From NCBI RefSeq assembly GCF_000818395.1, contig NZ_JWJG01000028.1, forward strand, positions 3,226,215 through 3,290,214: a DNA stretch of 64,000 bases, read 5' to 3'. Shown in pieces: positions 12,524 through 21,067 of this stretch (the first letter of the stretch is position 1; every line of letters starts with the position of its first letter). The notes beneath the pieces are model-generated. The model worked only from the letters and a program-made list of their open reading frames with translations. It was not told the DNA's origin and ran no database searches. The stretch comes from Noviherbaspirillum autotrophicum. Its GTDB lineage: Bacteria > Pseudomonadota > Gammaproteobacteria > Burkholderiales > Burkholderiaceae_D. The position numbers were made by a program, and so were the translations under genes.

Positions 12524-13603
12524 ATGAATCGATACTGGAGCCCAGGCGTAGGGAATTTGACACCCTACTCCCCGGGCGAGCAGCCGGCAGGTGAACATGT
12601 CGTCAAGCTGAACACGAACGAAAGCCCGTTCGGGCCTTCGCCGCTGGCGCTTTCTGCCATTCAAGAAGCCGCCACGGATAGCCTGCGGCTCTATCCCGAT
12701 CCGAACGCGGCCGCCCTAAAGGAAGTCCTCGCGCGTTACCACGGCGTATCTCCCGACGAGATCTTTGTCGGTAACGGATCGGACGAAGTGCTCGCCCTGG
12801 CCTTCCTCGCGCTGCTAAAACATGATGCGCCGCTATTGTTTCCCGATGTGACGTATAGCTTTTATCGCGTCTACTGCAAGTTGTATGGCATCGGATTGCG
12901 TGAGATTCCTCTATCGGACTCCATGGAAATCAATACGAAGGATTATGACCAGCATTGTGGTGGAATCATTTTTCCGAATCCGAATGCGCCGACAGGGATA
13001 GGACTGCCCTTGGTCGCGGTTGAAGACCTGGTTGCAGCTCATCCTCACGCAGTCGTCGTGGTTGATGAAGCCTACATCGATTTCGGCGGCGAATCCGCCA
13101 TACCGCTGATTCATCGCTATTCCAACCTGTTGGTCATCCGGACCTTCTCGAAGTCCAGGTCGCTTGCGGGGCTGCGTATCGGATTCGCCGTCGGGCATGT
13201 GGGCCTCATCGAGGCATTAAATTGCGTCAAGAACTCCTTTAACGCTTACCCTCTTGACCGCGTTGCGATCGCCGCTGCCATCGCATCCTATAACGACGAG
13301 AAATATTTTCAAACGAACCGCATTGCAATCATGACGACTCGGGACGCGTTGGTACAGAAACTTTCTGCGATGGGCTTTGAAGTGCTGCCATCCATCGCGA
13401 ACTTCGTATTCATGCGCCACCCGGCTGTGGAAGCGCCCCTACTCGCAAAACCCCTGCGCGAAATGTCTATCTTCGTACGGCATTTTGCGCAGCCTCGCAT
13501 TAATCAATATCTTCGTGTAACTGTCGGAACGGCAACGGAATGTGCGCGATTGGTCGATGCGTTAAGCGACATGGTGGGCAAACAGAAGAGCGCCTTCGAA
13601 TGA
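12524..13603 (+). CDS. hisC: Histidinol-phosphate aminotransferase family protein
   Basis: A 359-aa PLP enzyme of fold type I with HisC features: K-L-N-T-N-E-S-P-F-G-P near the N-terminus, Y-P-D-P, F-P-N-P-N-A-P-T-G, and the Schiff-base lysine in RTFSKSRSLAGLRIGF (K210). HisC converts histidinol phosphate and 2-oxoglutarate to imidazole acetol phosphate and glutamate, but paralogues act on aromatic or other amino acids. It is not beside other his genes here. Its stop overlaps the start of an lrgA homologue (ATGA), so it is translated with a membrane transporter pair. That suggests a specialised transamination role rather than, or besides, histidine synthesis. Confidence 0.92.
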   Translation: MNRYWSPGVGNLTPYSPGEQPAGEHVVKLNTNESPFGPSPLALSAIQEAATDSLRLYPDPNAAALKEVLARYHGVSPDEIFVGNGSDEVLALAFLALLKHDAPLLFPDVTYSFYRVYCKLYGIGLREIPLSDSMEINTKDYDQHCGGIIFPNPNAPTGIGLPLVAVEDLVAAHPHAVVVVDEAYIDFGGESAIPLIHRYSNLLVIRTFSKSRSLAGLRIGFAVGHVGLIEALNCVKNSFNAYPLDRVAIAAAIASYNDEKYFQTNRIAIMTTRDALVQKLSAMGFEVLPSIANFVFMRHPAVEAPLLAKPLREMSIFVRHFAQPRINQYLRVTVGTATECARLVDALSDMVGKQKSAFE

Positions 13604-13932
13604 TGAATAGCGTCATAAAGATCCTCATGTTCCAGGCCCTGGGAGAGGCAGTCGCATACGAGCTCTCGCTCCCCATACCAGGAGCCGTCATCGGCATGCT
13701 GTTCCTGTTTTTCTATCTGCTGGCCCGAGACACGGAAGATAAAAGCCTGCTGACATTCTCAACTCGGTTCCTTGGTTACATGACTTTGCTGTTTGTCCCG
13801 GCGGCCGTCGGCATCATGTTGCATATGGAGCGCATTGCCAATGAATGGCTTCCCATTACGGTTGCGTTGACAACAAGCACAGTCGCATCGATAGCGATTA
13901 CGGCGTTCGTTGTTCGCCGCTTAAGAAAATGA
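13600..13932 (+). CDS. lrgA: CidA/LrgA family membrane protein
   Basis: A 110-aa protein with four predicted transmembrane segments. The family motif around LSLPIPGAVIGM and the L-L-F-V-P-A-A-V-G-I-M block are clear. The ATG at 13600 overlaps the hisC stop by four bases, so translation is coupled; a second ATG follows at once. LrgA works with LrgB. The pair was first linked to autolysis control and is now known to transport small carboxylates such as pyruvate in some bacteria, and a plant LrgAB fusion (PLGG1) carries glycolate/glycerate. The substrate here is unknown, but pairing with an aminotransferase makes a 2-oxo acid attractive. Confidence 0.9.
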   Translation: MMNSVIKILMFQALGEAVAYELSLPIPGAVIGMLFLFFYLLARDTEDKSLLTFSTRFLGYMTLLFVPAAVGIMLHMERIANEWLPITVALTTSTVASIAITAFVVRRLRK

Positions 13933-14645
13933 CGACTTCTCCGACTTCTTTATTGAATTTTCTAGCGGCCTCACCACTGCTATGGCTACTGGCGACATTG
14001 CTTGTGTATCAACAGGCGCTCGCCATTTACGCTAGGGCTGGATTCAACCCATTGCTTCATCCTGTGGTCGTATCCGTGGCAATCCTCGTGGCAGTGCTAA
14101 AGTTCACCGGAACGCCATACCAGACGTATTTCAACGGTGTCCGGTTCATCCACTTCCTGCTGGGACCGGCCACCGTTACCCTCGCGGTTCCGCTATACCG
14201 CCAAGTGAAGGCGATCAGGCGCAACTGGCTTGCGCTTCTCTTCGCTGCCGCGGCCGGTTCCGCCGCCTCCGTTGCGATTGCGATGGGAACGGGCGCATTA
14301 CTTGGAGCGTCCCGTCCAACGGTTTTATCCCTGGCAGCAAAATCGGTCACAATGCCTATCGCAATGAGTGTCACCGAAAAGATCGGCGGCTCCCCTTCTC
14401 TGACATCCGCACTGGTGATGCTTACCGGGATCTTTGGCACCTGTGTAGCACAGATCGTTCTGCGCGGGATGAAGATTCCTGATGCGGATGCAGGCGGCTT
14501 CGCGCTTGGTGTGGCAGCGCATGGCATAGGAACATCAAGGGCGCTGCAGATAAGCCAGGAGATGGGGGCATTCGCCGGCCTCGCAATGGGGCTGGCCGGC
14601 ATGCTCACCGCCTTTGTCCTGCCATTCCTTATTCAGGCGCGATAG
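13929..14645 (+). CDS. lrgB: LrgB family membrane protein
   Basis: A 238-aa polytopic protein. It has the LrgB signatures: L-L-G-P-A-T-V-x-L-A-V-P-L, K-S-V-T-M-P-I-A-M, and G-V-A-A-H-G-I-G-T-S-R-A near the C-terminus. The ATG at 13929 overlaps the lrgA stop by four bases, so hisC-lrgA-lrgB is one translationally coupled unit. Length and membrane topology are normal for the family. It is probably the transport-competent partner of LrgA. Confidence 0.93.
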   Translation: MTTSPTSLLNFLAASPLLWLLATLLVYQQALAIYARAGFNPLLHPVVVSVAILVAVLKFTGTPYQTYFNGVRFIHFLLGPATVTLAVPLYRQVKAIRRNWLALLFAAAAGSAASVAIAMGTGALLGASRPTVLSLAAKSVTMPIAMSVTEKIGGSPSLTSALVMLTGIFGTCVAQIVLRGMKIPDADAGGFALGVAAHGIGTSRALQISQEMGAFAGLAMGLAGMLTAFVLPFLIQAR

Positions 14646-14803
14646 GTCATTTAATCGGCCGCACGCGCCGGTTGGAGCTCGCCGGCGGCAACAAATCCAC
14701 CACGGGACGATCATGACTGCCGGCTGTCTTGCCAGTCGCCGATATTGCGATTCGCCTCCCGGAAAATCAATCAGCGCAAATCAAGGCGGCTCTGGCAAGT
14801 GGC

Positions 14804-14915
14804 TAACAGCCTGTGTGGGTAGGTCGATAACCGGAGTGAGGCTGGCAGCCAAGCCGATGCCAGGAAAGGAAGACACCAGCTTTTATGGTTATCGACCTAC
14901 CCAAACAGGCTGTTA
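14804..14915. mobile_element. MITE-like palindromic element (112 bp)
   Basis: Two 29-bp arms (14804-14832 and 14887-14915) are inverted copies with one mismatch, starting TAACAGCCTGT and separated by 54 bp. The outermost TA on each side could be a TA target duplication, as made by IS630/Tc1-type transposases. It is non-coding and lies between convergent lrgB and the DUF2970 gene, whose stop codon falls in the right arm. It could also serve as a bidirectional transcription terminator. The arms do not match the termini of the IS630 element at 53.2 kb. Confidence 0.65.
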
Positions 14916-15104
14916 ATGAACGACCAAGTGCACGACCGCCATAAGAATCGCAATAAATGTCGCGCCGCCGATCAAGCCGGCAAGAACGACGTATAGCGGG
15001 TTTAACCTGCCTACATCCTGCTCAAAATCTTTTCTCCTGCGCAGGCCAACAAAGGACCATGCCACGGCATTTATCGTAGAGAAAAAGGAGCGCTTGGTTG
15101 ACAT
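14913..15104 (-). CDS. DUF2970 small membrane protein
   Basis: A 63-aa protein. It has a short basic N-terminal part with S-F-V-G-L-R-R-R-K-D-F-E-Q-D, then P-L-Y-V-V-L-A-G-L-I-G-G and a single C-terminal transmembrane helix. This is the DUF2970 family, found in betaproteobacteria beside cytochrome c oxidase genes, with unknown function. The start at 15104 has AGGA about ten bases upstream; a longer reading from 15173 is less likely. It follows the norE/norF-like genes on the same strand, in keeping with a respiratory role. Confidence 0.85.
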   Translation of the reverse strand: MSTKRSFFSTINAVAWSFVGLRRRKDFEQDVGRLNPLYVVLAGLIGGATFIAILMAVVHLVVH

Positions 15105-15245
15105 GTCGGAGGTCCTGTGTGGTATTTGGCTGCTACAAGGAGAAGTTAGACACCTATCCGTTATGCGCGACAACGCCGGTACATCGGTCAGAAGGTTTTA
15201 CTGGCGTTCATGTGCATTCTCATTTCAGAACTGCTGATGCGCCGA

Positions 15246-15515
15246 CTATTTTTGGAGCAGCGTGGTGAGCAGCAATGCGACAGGCGCGATGGCCACGAAA
15301 CCGCGCAGCAGCCAGGCGATGAACGGATGCGCGGAGCGCGATTCCAGAAAATAGCGGGTCACCACGGTTCCCTTGAGCCACATAACGGCGGCGACGACGA
15401 AAGGCATCCACGAAGCATGGCCAACCTTCTGCCCCAATAGCAGGCTGATGCCGGTGAGCGCGAGCAGTGCCAGCCAGGCCGGCACCGGCAGCGATTTTTT
15501 TGTGGTTTGATTCAT
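15246..15515 (-). CDS. Cytochrome c oxidase subunit IV / NorF-like membrane protein
   Basis: An 89-aa protein with three predicted transmembrane helices (about residues 14-30, 38-55 and 66-86), matching the size and topology of the prokaryotic COX4/NorF group. It starts 3 bp after the stop of the COX III-like gene, so the two form one operon. NorF assists nitric oxide reductase activity in denitrifiers. No catalytic nor or cox genes are in the window, so the partner enzyme is unknown. Confidence 0.75.
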   Translation of the reverse strand: MNQTTKKSLPVPAWLALLALTGISLLLGQKVGHASWMPFVVAAVMWLKGTVVTRYFLESRSAHPFIAWLLRGFVAIAPVALLLTTLLQK

Positions 15516-15518
15516 CGT

Positions 15519-16166
15519 TCAAGCCAATACGTAAAACAACGGGAAAAGGACCAACCAGATAATGTCGGTTGCGTGCCAGTAGCATGCCAGCGCTTCCAGG
15601 CCGTCGTGCTGCTCTGCGGAGTAAGCCTTGGTCGACAACCTGAAAAATGCCCAGCACATGCCCAATATGCCCCAACACGCATGCACCAGATGGTTGAACG
15701 TCAGGTAGTAGTAGACCGTGTAGAAAATCCCGGCCTTGCCATCGATGCCGTGCGCCAGGTTCCAGTCGACTTCCAGCAGCTTGACCACGGGGTAACCCAG
15801 TGCCGTCACGATGGCTGCCGCCAGCCAGAACCTGGCGCGGCGAAGTTGCGCATTCTTGACGGAGGCGAGCGAACAGGCCACGAAAAAGCTGCTCGTCACC
15901 ATGATGAGCGTGTTCACAGCGCCGGCCGTGGTCCAGATCAGCTCCGGCCCCTTCCGAAACGCCTCCGGGTAGTGATACCTGGCGATGAAGTACACCGAAA
16001 ACATCAGGGCGAACTCGACGAATTCGCAGGTAATACCAACCCATATCCCCTTGTTTCCTGGTATGCGCCCCGCCAGCTGCCGCGTAATGGCTTCCGACGT
16101 AGGCTTCGGGGAGTGCTCCGCATCTGCCGCCGCATGCGCGGGAGCGTAAGTCGCTTCCATCATCAT
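15519..16166 (-). CDS. norE: Cytochrome c oxidase subunit III family protein, NorE-like
   Basis: A 215-aa polytopic protein. It has the haem-copper oxidase subunit III fold, with an initial I-P-G-N-K-G-I-W-V-G-I-T-C-E-F helix (NorE-type start), later helices with E-V-D-W and H-L-V-H-A, and a C-terminal C-Y-W-H-A-T-D-I-I-W-L block. About 200 aa with five helices favours NorE over true CoxC (about 280 aa). It lies 46 bp downstream of ccoG and 3 bp upstream of the NorF-like gene. Assignment as NorE rather than a short oxidase subunit III is likely but not certain. Confidence 0.78.
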   Translation of the reverse strand: MMMEATYAPAHAAADAEHSPKPTSEAITRQLAGRIPGNKGIWVGITCEFVEFALMFSVYFIARYHYPEAFRKGPELIWTTAGAVNTLIMVTSSFFVACSLASVKNAQLRRARFWLAAAIVTALGYPVVKLLEVDWNLAHGIDGKAGIFYTVYYYLTFNHLVHACWGILGMCWAFFRLSTKAYSAEQHDGLEALACYWHATDIIWLVLFPLFYVLA

Positions 16167-16212
16167 CTTGAACGTCCTTTATGTTACAGCTTGAATATCG
16201 ATAATGAGGGGC

Positions 16213-17610
16213 TTATCGTGGCACGAAAAACACGGCCTTTTCTTTCACCTGAAGCTGCACGTCATCCTGCGCTTGCAAGCCGAATGTCACCGTGTTGGAT
16301 CCCGCCTTTCCCTTATCCTTGGGAATGTGAACCGTCACCGGGACCGCGCGCGATTCCGCCCCCTGCAGTTGAACCTCGTCCTGCGTCACCAGGGAAATGC
16401 CCTCAATTCCAGTGACCGAAATCTTGTAGCGGTGCGGATGCTCGTCGGTGCTCATGATCTGGAGACGGAATGCATTTTCGATCATGCCCTCCTCCACCTC
16501 GCGCCCCATTGCACCGCGGTCGCGAATGACATCCATTTTCAGGGGCGTCCGGGTAAGCAGCGAGACCCAGAACGCGCTCATGACTAGTACGAGAATGCCT
16601 GTGTAGATGAGCACGCGCGGGCGCAGGACGCGCCGTGCAATCTGTTTGGGAGCGAGATTGTTGCGCAAGGCATTCTCCGTCGTGAAACGAATCAAGCCAC
16701 GCGCGGCACCAATCTTGTCCATCACCGAATTGCAGGCGTCCACACAAGCGGCGCATCCGATGCAGTCGGACTGGAGGCCATTGCGAATATCAATCCCGGT
16801 CGGACAGACTTGGACGCACAGTGAACAATCGATGCACGAACCCGAGGCCAGGTTCTTTGCGGTGGCCTTCGCAAGTGCGTTGCGCGGCTCGCCGCGCTTC
16901 TGGTCGTAGCTGACAATGAGCGTGTCCGGATCAAACATCGAACTCTGGAAGCGCGCGTACGGGCACATGTAGCGGCAGACCTGTTCGCGCAGCCAACCGG
17001 CGTTGCCATAGGTCGCGAAGCCATAGAACAGAATCCAGAACGACTGCCAAGGCCCGAGCGCCAAAGTGGCAGCCTCGAGCGCGAGCGTGCGAGCCGGCGT
17101 GAAGTAGGCAACCAAGGTAAATCCCGTCCATAACGCAAACAGCCCCCAGGCCGCGTGCTTGGACGCCTTCCTTGAAAACTTGGCGATTGACCACGGTTGC
17201 CGGTCCAGGCGCATGCGGGCACTGCGCTCCCCCTCGATCTTGCGCTCGAACCACATGAATATCTCCGTATATACCGTCTGTGGGCATGAGAACCCGCACC
17301 AGACGCGACCGGCCACCGCAGTAAACAGAAAGAGCGAAAAGGCAGCGATAATCAGCAGCAAGGCCAGGTAGATGAGATCCTGCGGCCAAAGCACAATGCC
17401 GAACAGATAAAACTTGCGCGCCGCGAGATCGAACAGCACGGCTTGGCGCCCATTCCATGATAGCCATGGCAACCCGTAGAAGATGAGTTGCGTCAGCCAG
17501 ACGCAGGCCCAGCGCCAGTTTGCATACACACCGTTCGCCGCTCTCGCATAGATCTGCTCGCGTGGCGCATACATCTTCACAACTGACACTGTCTGGGCGG
17601 ATTGGCTCAT
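16213..17610 (-). CDS. ccoG: Cytochrome c oxidase accessory protein CcoG
   Basis: A 465-aa membrane iron-sulfur protein (RdxA/CcoG). Transmembrane helices occur around residues 35-55, 75-100, 155-175, 190-205 and 335-355. A C-G-F-S-C-P-Q-T motif lies near residue 110. Two ferredoxin-type cysteine clusters, CIDCSLCVQVCP (about 255) and CIGCAACVDAC (about 282), can bind 4Fe-4S centres. A periplasmic Ig-like C-terminal domain follows. CcoG reduces copper for assembly of cbb3-type oxidases and is normally beside ccoNOPQ; here it heads ccoG-norE-norF-DUF2970 without oxidase subunits. Confidence 0.94.
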   Translation of the reverse strand: MSQSAQTVSVVKMYAPREQIYARAANGVYANWRWACVWLTQLIFYGLPWLSWNGRQAVLFDLAARKFYLFGIVLWPQDLIYLALLLIIAAFSLFLFTAVAGRVWCGFSCPQTVYTEIFMWFERKIEGERSARMRLDRQPWSIAKFSRKASKHAAWGLFALWTGFTLVAYFTPARTLALEAATLALGPWQSFWILFYGFATYGNAGWLREQVCRYMCPYARFQSSMFDPDTLIVSYDQKRGEPRNALAKATAKNLASGSCIDCSLCVQVCPTGIDIRNGLQSDCIGCAACVDACNSVMDKIGAARGLIRFTTENALRNNLAPKQIARRVLRPRVLIYTGILVLVMSAFWVSLLTRTPLKMDVIRDRGAMGREVEEGMIENAFRLQIMSTDEHPHRYKISVTGIEGISLVTQDEVQLQGAESRAVPVTVHIPKDKGKAGSNTVTFGLQAQDDVQLQVKEKAVFFVPR

Positions 17611-17690
17611 GATCGTTATTCGCTTGATCGGGATGGAGACGGGCTCAAAGGCCGGTTATATGGACAGGGGCAACGGGTAAAGAACTGCGC

Positions 17691-18206
17691 TTATCCGTGG
17701 TTCCCGCTTCTGCGCCGGAACAGCGGAAGCGGCTCGTCGACCGAGCCCTGGTATTTGACCGAGTAGTGGTTGAAACTCAGGAGCGCATCGTGGATGTCCT
17801 TGTCAGCGCGCACCGCAAAGGAATCGAACCCGCAGCGCCGCATGTAGTTGAGCTGATCCCGTAACACATCGCCAATGGCGCGCAATTCGCCGGTCCACCG
17901 GTATCGGGAGCGCAGCAGAGTAGCAATGCTGTAGCCGCGGCCGTCACGGAAGCTGGGAAAATCGACGGCAATCAGGTCGAGCTGGCGCAGATGCGGCGCA
18001 AGTGGCTCAAAGTCGTCGTCCGGCGAAATCCAGACCGCGCGACACTTCGACGTGTCGGCGCGGATGCCAGCAGTATGAAAATACGACAGCGGCACGATCT
18101 TGTTGGATAAGTTGATTTCATCGAGCAATTCGACGTCTCGAATCACTCCCCAAAGGTCATCCACGATGTGCGGAGAACCACCGACCAGCTTGATTATCTT
18201 CGGCAT
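17691..18206 (-). CDS. DUF934 protein, sulfite-reduction associated
   Basis: A 171-aa cytoplasmic protein. It shows the DUF934 core: hydrophobic V-W-I-S-P-D-D-D, L-D-L-I-A-V-D-F-P-S-F-R-D-G-R-G-Y-S, and the G-E-L-R-A-I-G-D-V-L-R-D-Q block. It starts at MPKIIKL (18206), 19 bp after the cysI stop. In betaproteobacteria this family almost always follows cysI in the sulfate-assimilation operon, often ahead of cysH. Its biochemical role is unknown. No cysH follows here; the next gene is ccoG. Confidence 0.88.
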   Translation of the reverse strand: MPKIIKLVGGSPHIVDDLWGVIRDVELLDEINLSNKIVPLSYFHTAGIRADTSKCRAVWISPDDDFEPLAPHLRQLDLIAVDFPSFRDGRGYSIATLLRSRYRWTGELRAIGDVLRDQLNYMRRCGFDSFAVRADKDIHDALLSFNHYSVKYQGSVDEPLPLFRRRSGNHG

Positions 18207-18225
18207 AAAAGCACTGAAAAATTGA

Positions 18226-19887
18226 TTAGGCCGCCTCGCGGTAAACACCGGACCTGAACGGCTCGGCGCCGACACGGGCCAATGTCTCAATGAAAGGCTC
18301 ATCGTGCACGCGTAGCCGACAAAACGTTTCGACTAGCCGCTCTATGACCGTCGACATTTCTTCGGCGCGGAACGAAGGACCGATGACTTTGCCGAGCGCC
18401 GATTCCATTCCTTGGGCGCCGCCGATGGTGACTTGGTACCATTCCTCGCCATCCTTATCGACCCCGAGAACGCCGATGTTTCCTATGTGGTGATGGCCGC
18501 ATGCATTAATACAGCCGGAAATGTTGAGGGACAGATCGCCAAGCTCGCACAGGAAGTCCAGGTCCTCGAAGCGCTGCGCAATGGCTGCCGCAACAGGAAG
18601 CGACCGGGCATTGGCGAGCGAGCAGTAGTCTCCGCCAGGGCAGGCAATAATATCGGTCAGCAGGCCAAGATTGGCCGTTCCAAGGCCATTTGCTGTTGCC
18701 TTCACCCAGAGCGTGTACAGATCGCGCTTGCGTACGTCCGGCAGGATGACATTCTGTTCGTGCGCGACCCGGATTTCGCCGAATCCGAACTCTTCCGCCC
18801 ATGCCGCGATCTGTTCCATTTGACCGGCCGTCACGTCGCCTGGTGGCGTTGCAACGCCCGGCTTGGTCGACAGCGTCACGCATGCGTATCCGGCCACCTT
18901 ATGCTCGCGCACATTCCTTTTCACCCATTGGGCGAAGCGCCTGTTTTCCGACAGATACTGTGCGAATGCAACGTCCTCGTCGTCGAGCGGTTCATATCGC
19001 TTGTACTGGAAAAATTGGGCGACGCGCTCGTACTCCTGTTCGGTCAAGGTAGACGGACCATCCTTAAGATGGCGCCACTCCTCTTCCACCTCGGCGGAAA
19101 ACGTTTCGACGCCAAGCGCCTTGACCAGAATCTTGATCCGGGCCTTGTATTTGTTGTCCCTGCGGCCATACCGGTTATACACCCGCAGAATGGCCTCCAC
19201 ATAGGAGAGAAGGTGTTCCCATGGCAGGTTATCCCGGATCTGCGAACTGAGAATCGGCGTGCGACCCAAGCCGCCGCCGGCAAATACGCGTAGCATCTTT
19301 TGCCCGGCCTCGTTCTTGTACAGATAGATACCGACATCATGCATGCGCACGGCGGCGCGGTCCTCCATCGAAGAAGAAAGCGCAATCTTGAACTTGCGTG
19401 GCAAAAAAGCGAATTCCGGATTCAGCGTCGACCATTGGCGCAATATCTCGGCGAGAGGACGCGGGTCAATCAGTTCATCCTTTGCGACACCAGCAAACTG
19501 CTCTGTCGTGATGTTGCGTACGCAGTTGCCGGACGTCTGAATCGCATGCATCTGGACAGTCGCGAGTTCGGCAAGAATGTCGGGCGCTTCCTCCAGCTTG
19601 ATCCAGTTGTATTGAATGTTTTGGCGCGTGGTGAAATGGCCGTAGCCGCGGTCATACTTGCGCGCGATATGCGCCAGCATTCTGAGCTGAGTAGAAGACA
19701 GCACGCCGTAAGGAATGGCCACGCGCAGCATGTACGCATGTTTTTGCATGTACAACCCGTTCTGCAATCGCAGCGGCAGAAACTCTTCCTCCGACAAAGC
19801 TCCCGAAATTCTGCGGGCAACCTGGTCGCGAAACTCTGCCACGCGCTCGTTCACAAGAATCGCGTCGTACTCATCGTATTGATACAT
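18226..19887 (-). CDS. cysI: Sulfite/nitrite reductase haemoprotein, CysI-type
   Basis: A 553-aa assimilatory sulfite reductase that makes sulfide from sulfite (six electrons). Two ferrite/nitrite-reductase half-domains are seen. The cofactor ligands for the 4Fe-4S/sirohaem centre are present as CPGGDYC (about residues 413-419) and SGCINACGHHH (about 457-461). N-terminal Y-G-H-F-T-T-R-Q-N-I-Q and later sirohaem-phosphate residues are intact. The ATG at 19887 has AGGGG upstream. It is co-transcribed with DUF934. Without cysJ nearby, electrons may come from ferredoxin, as in many betaproteobacteria. Confidence 0.95.
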   Translation of the reverse strand: MYQYDEYDAILVNERVAEFRDQVARRISGALSEEEFLPLRLQNGLYMQKHAYMLRVAIPYGVLSSTQLRMLAHIARKYDRGYGHFTTRQNIQYNWIKLEEAPDILAELATVQMHAIQTSGNCVRNITTEQFAGVAKDELIDPRPLAEILRQWSTLNPEFAFLPRKFKIALSSSMEDRAAVRMHDVGIYLYKNEAGQKMLRVFAGGGLGRTPILSSQIRDNLPWEHLLSYVEAILRVYNRYGRRDNKYKARIKILVKALGVETFSAEVEEEWRHLKDGPSTLTEQEYERVAQFFQYKRYEPLDDEDVAFAQYLSENRRFAQWVKRNVREHKVAGYACVTLSTKPGVATPPGDVTAGQMEQIAAWAEEFGFGEIRVAHEQNVILPDVRKRDLYTLWVKATANGLGTANLGLLTDIIACPGGDYCSLANARSLPVAAAIAQRFEDLDFLCELGDLSLNISGCINACGHHHIGNIGVLGVDKDGEEWYQVTIGGAQGMESALGKVIGPSFRAEEMSTVIERLVETFCRLRVHDEPFIETLARVGAEPFRSGVYREAA

Positions 19888-20305
19888 CTACCTACCCCTG
19901 TTTCAACCAATGCCTGAATCGCGGCGCCAGGTGGCGTTCAGGAAATCAAGACATTTCGTTGTTCTTGTCCGTTGCATCTGATTGTCTGTCTTTAACGATG
20001 TCCAAAACAGATTCAGAACCCTGAAAAAACACCGTATCAGATCGATGTGTCAGCGAGGCAGTTGATGCCGTGGCCGTAACCAACATCCAGAGAGCAAAAG
20101 CCTGGAGAGGTGATGTGGAGAGCGCAGTCCGCCAACATTTGGTTCGTGCCAGATCAGAAGGCCGTCTGATATGCAAAAAGAAGGCGCTACTGACACTGTT
20201 TTGGAGGGCGTTCGAACAGCAAAATGTCGGCTGATACCAAAAGCGTTGTCTTGTTACTAATGGTGAGCTCCAATGTATTGAGCGCATTAACCCAATTTTG
20301 ACGTT
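19888..20305. other. Divergent intergenic region, no gene seen
   Basis: 418 bp between divergently transcribed cysI and the first cytochrome c gene, so it must hold both promoters. It is T-rich in parts. No clear operator (for example a CysB site), RNA gene or coding frame could be recognised by eye. Confidence 0.5.
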
Positions 20306-21067
20306 ATGAAGAGAACTTCAAGGAGTTCACACGACCGAGAGCGGCCCCGCCGTCTCGCCACAGGCCGCATAAATTTGATTTGCGCGTGCTTCGCAGGCGT
20401 CCTTGCATCGGGCGCGCAAAGTGTCCAGGCGCAGCAGTCGCAAATTCCCGACACGATCGCACAGCGCGCCATTGCTTGTGCCGCCTGCCATGGTAAAGAA
20501 GGACGGGCCACGAATGATGGCTTCTTTCCCCGCATAGCGGGAAAACCAGCTGGGTACTTGTATAACCAGCTAGTCAATTTCCGCGACGGACGCCGGCAGA
20601 ACCCGCAAATGACCTATATGGTCGGGCATATGTCGAATGCCTTCCTGCAGGAGCTAGCCGAATATTTCGCCAGCCTGCACCCGCCCTATCCGCCGCCCCA
20701 GCTCTCCAATGCGGCGTCCACTGCCCTGGAGCGCGGACGTACCTTGGTCATGTCCGGAGATCGGTCAAGGAATATTCCTGCATGCGTGGCTTGCCATGGA
20801 CAAAAACTGAGTGGCACGCTCCCGGCGATTCCCAGCCTGTTGGGTCTGCCGCGCGATTACCTGAACTCCCAGTTCGGCGCGTGGAAGACAGGCACCCGCC
20901 GTGCCGCCGCGCCCGACTGCATGGCAAAAATCAGCAGGCAGCTCAGCCCGGAAGACATCAGTGCCGTGTCGAGTTGGCTCGCTTCGCAGCCGATTCCGAA
21001 TGACATGACGCCTTCCCCAGCGTCATCCATCAAGCTGCCTATCGCTTGCGGCAGTGTGCCGCAATGA
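20306..21067 (+). CDS. Di-haem cytochrome c (cytochrome c4-like)
   Basis: A 253-aa exported protein. A basic N-terminus and hydrophobic segment (residues about 22-42, ending A-Q-A-Q-Q) form a signal peptide. Two c-type haem sites, CAACH (about residue 58) and CVACH (about 161), each sit in a class I cytochrome domain with a distal methionine (Q-M-T-Y-M-V-G-H-M in the first). This is the cytochrome c4-like two-domain layout. It overlaps the next cytochrome gene by four bases (ATGA), so the pair is probably one electron-transfer module, shuttling to a terminal oxidase. Confidence 0.88.
   Translation: MKRTSRSSHDRERPRRLATGRINLICACFAGVLASGAQSVQAQQSQIPDTIAQRAIACAACHGKEGRATNDGFFPRIAGKPAGYLYNQLVNFRDGRRQNPQMTYMVGHMSNAFLQELAEYFASLHPPYPPPQLSNAASTALERGRTLVMSGDRSRNIPACVACHGQKLSGTLPAIPSLLGLPRDYLNSQFGAWKTGTRRAAAPDCMAKISRQLSPEDISAVSSWLASQPIPNDMTPSPASSIKLPIACGSVPQ

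Noticed and set aside
18412-19293. Long plus-strand open frame opposite cysI
   Set aside because: Antisense to a clearly conserved sulfite reductase; no family features.
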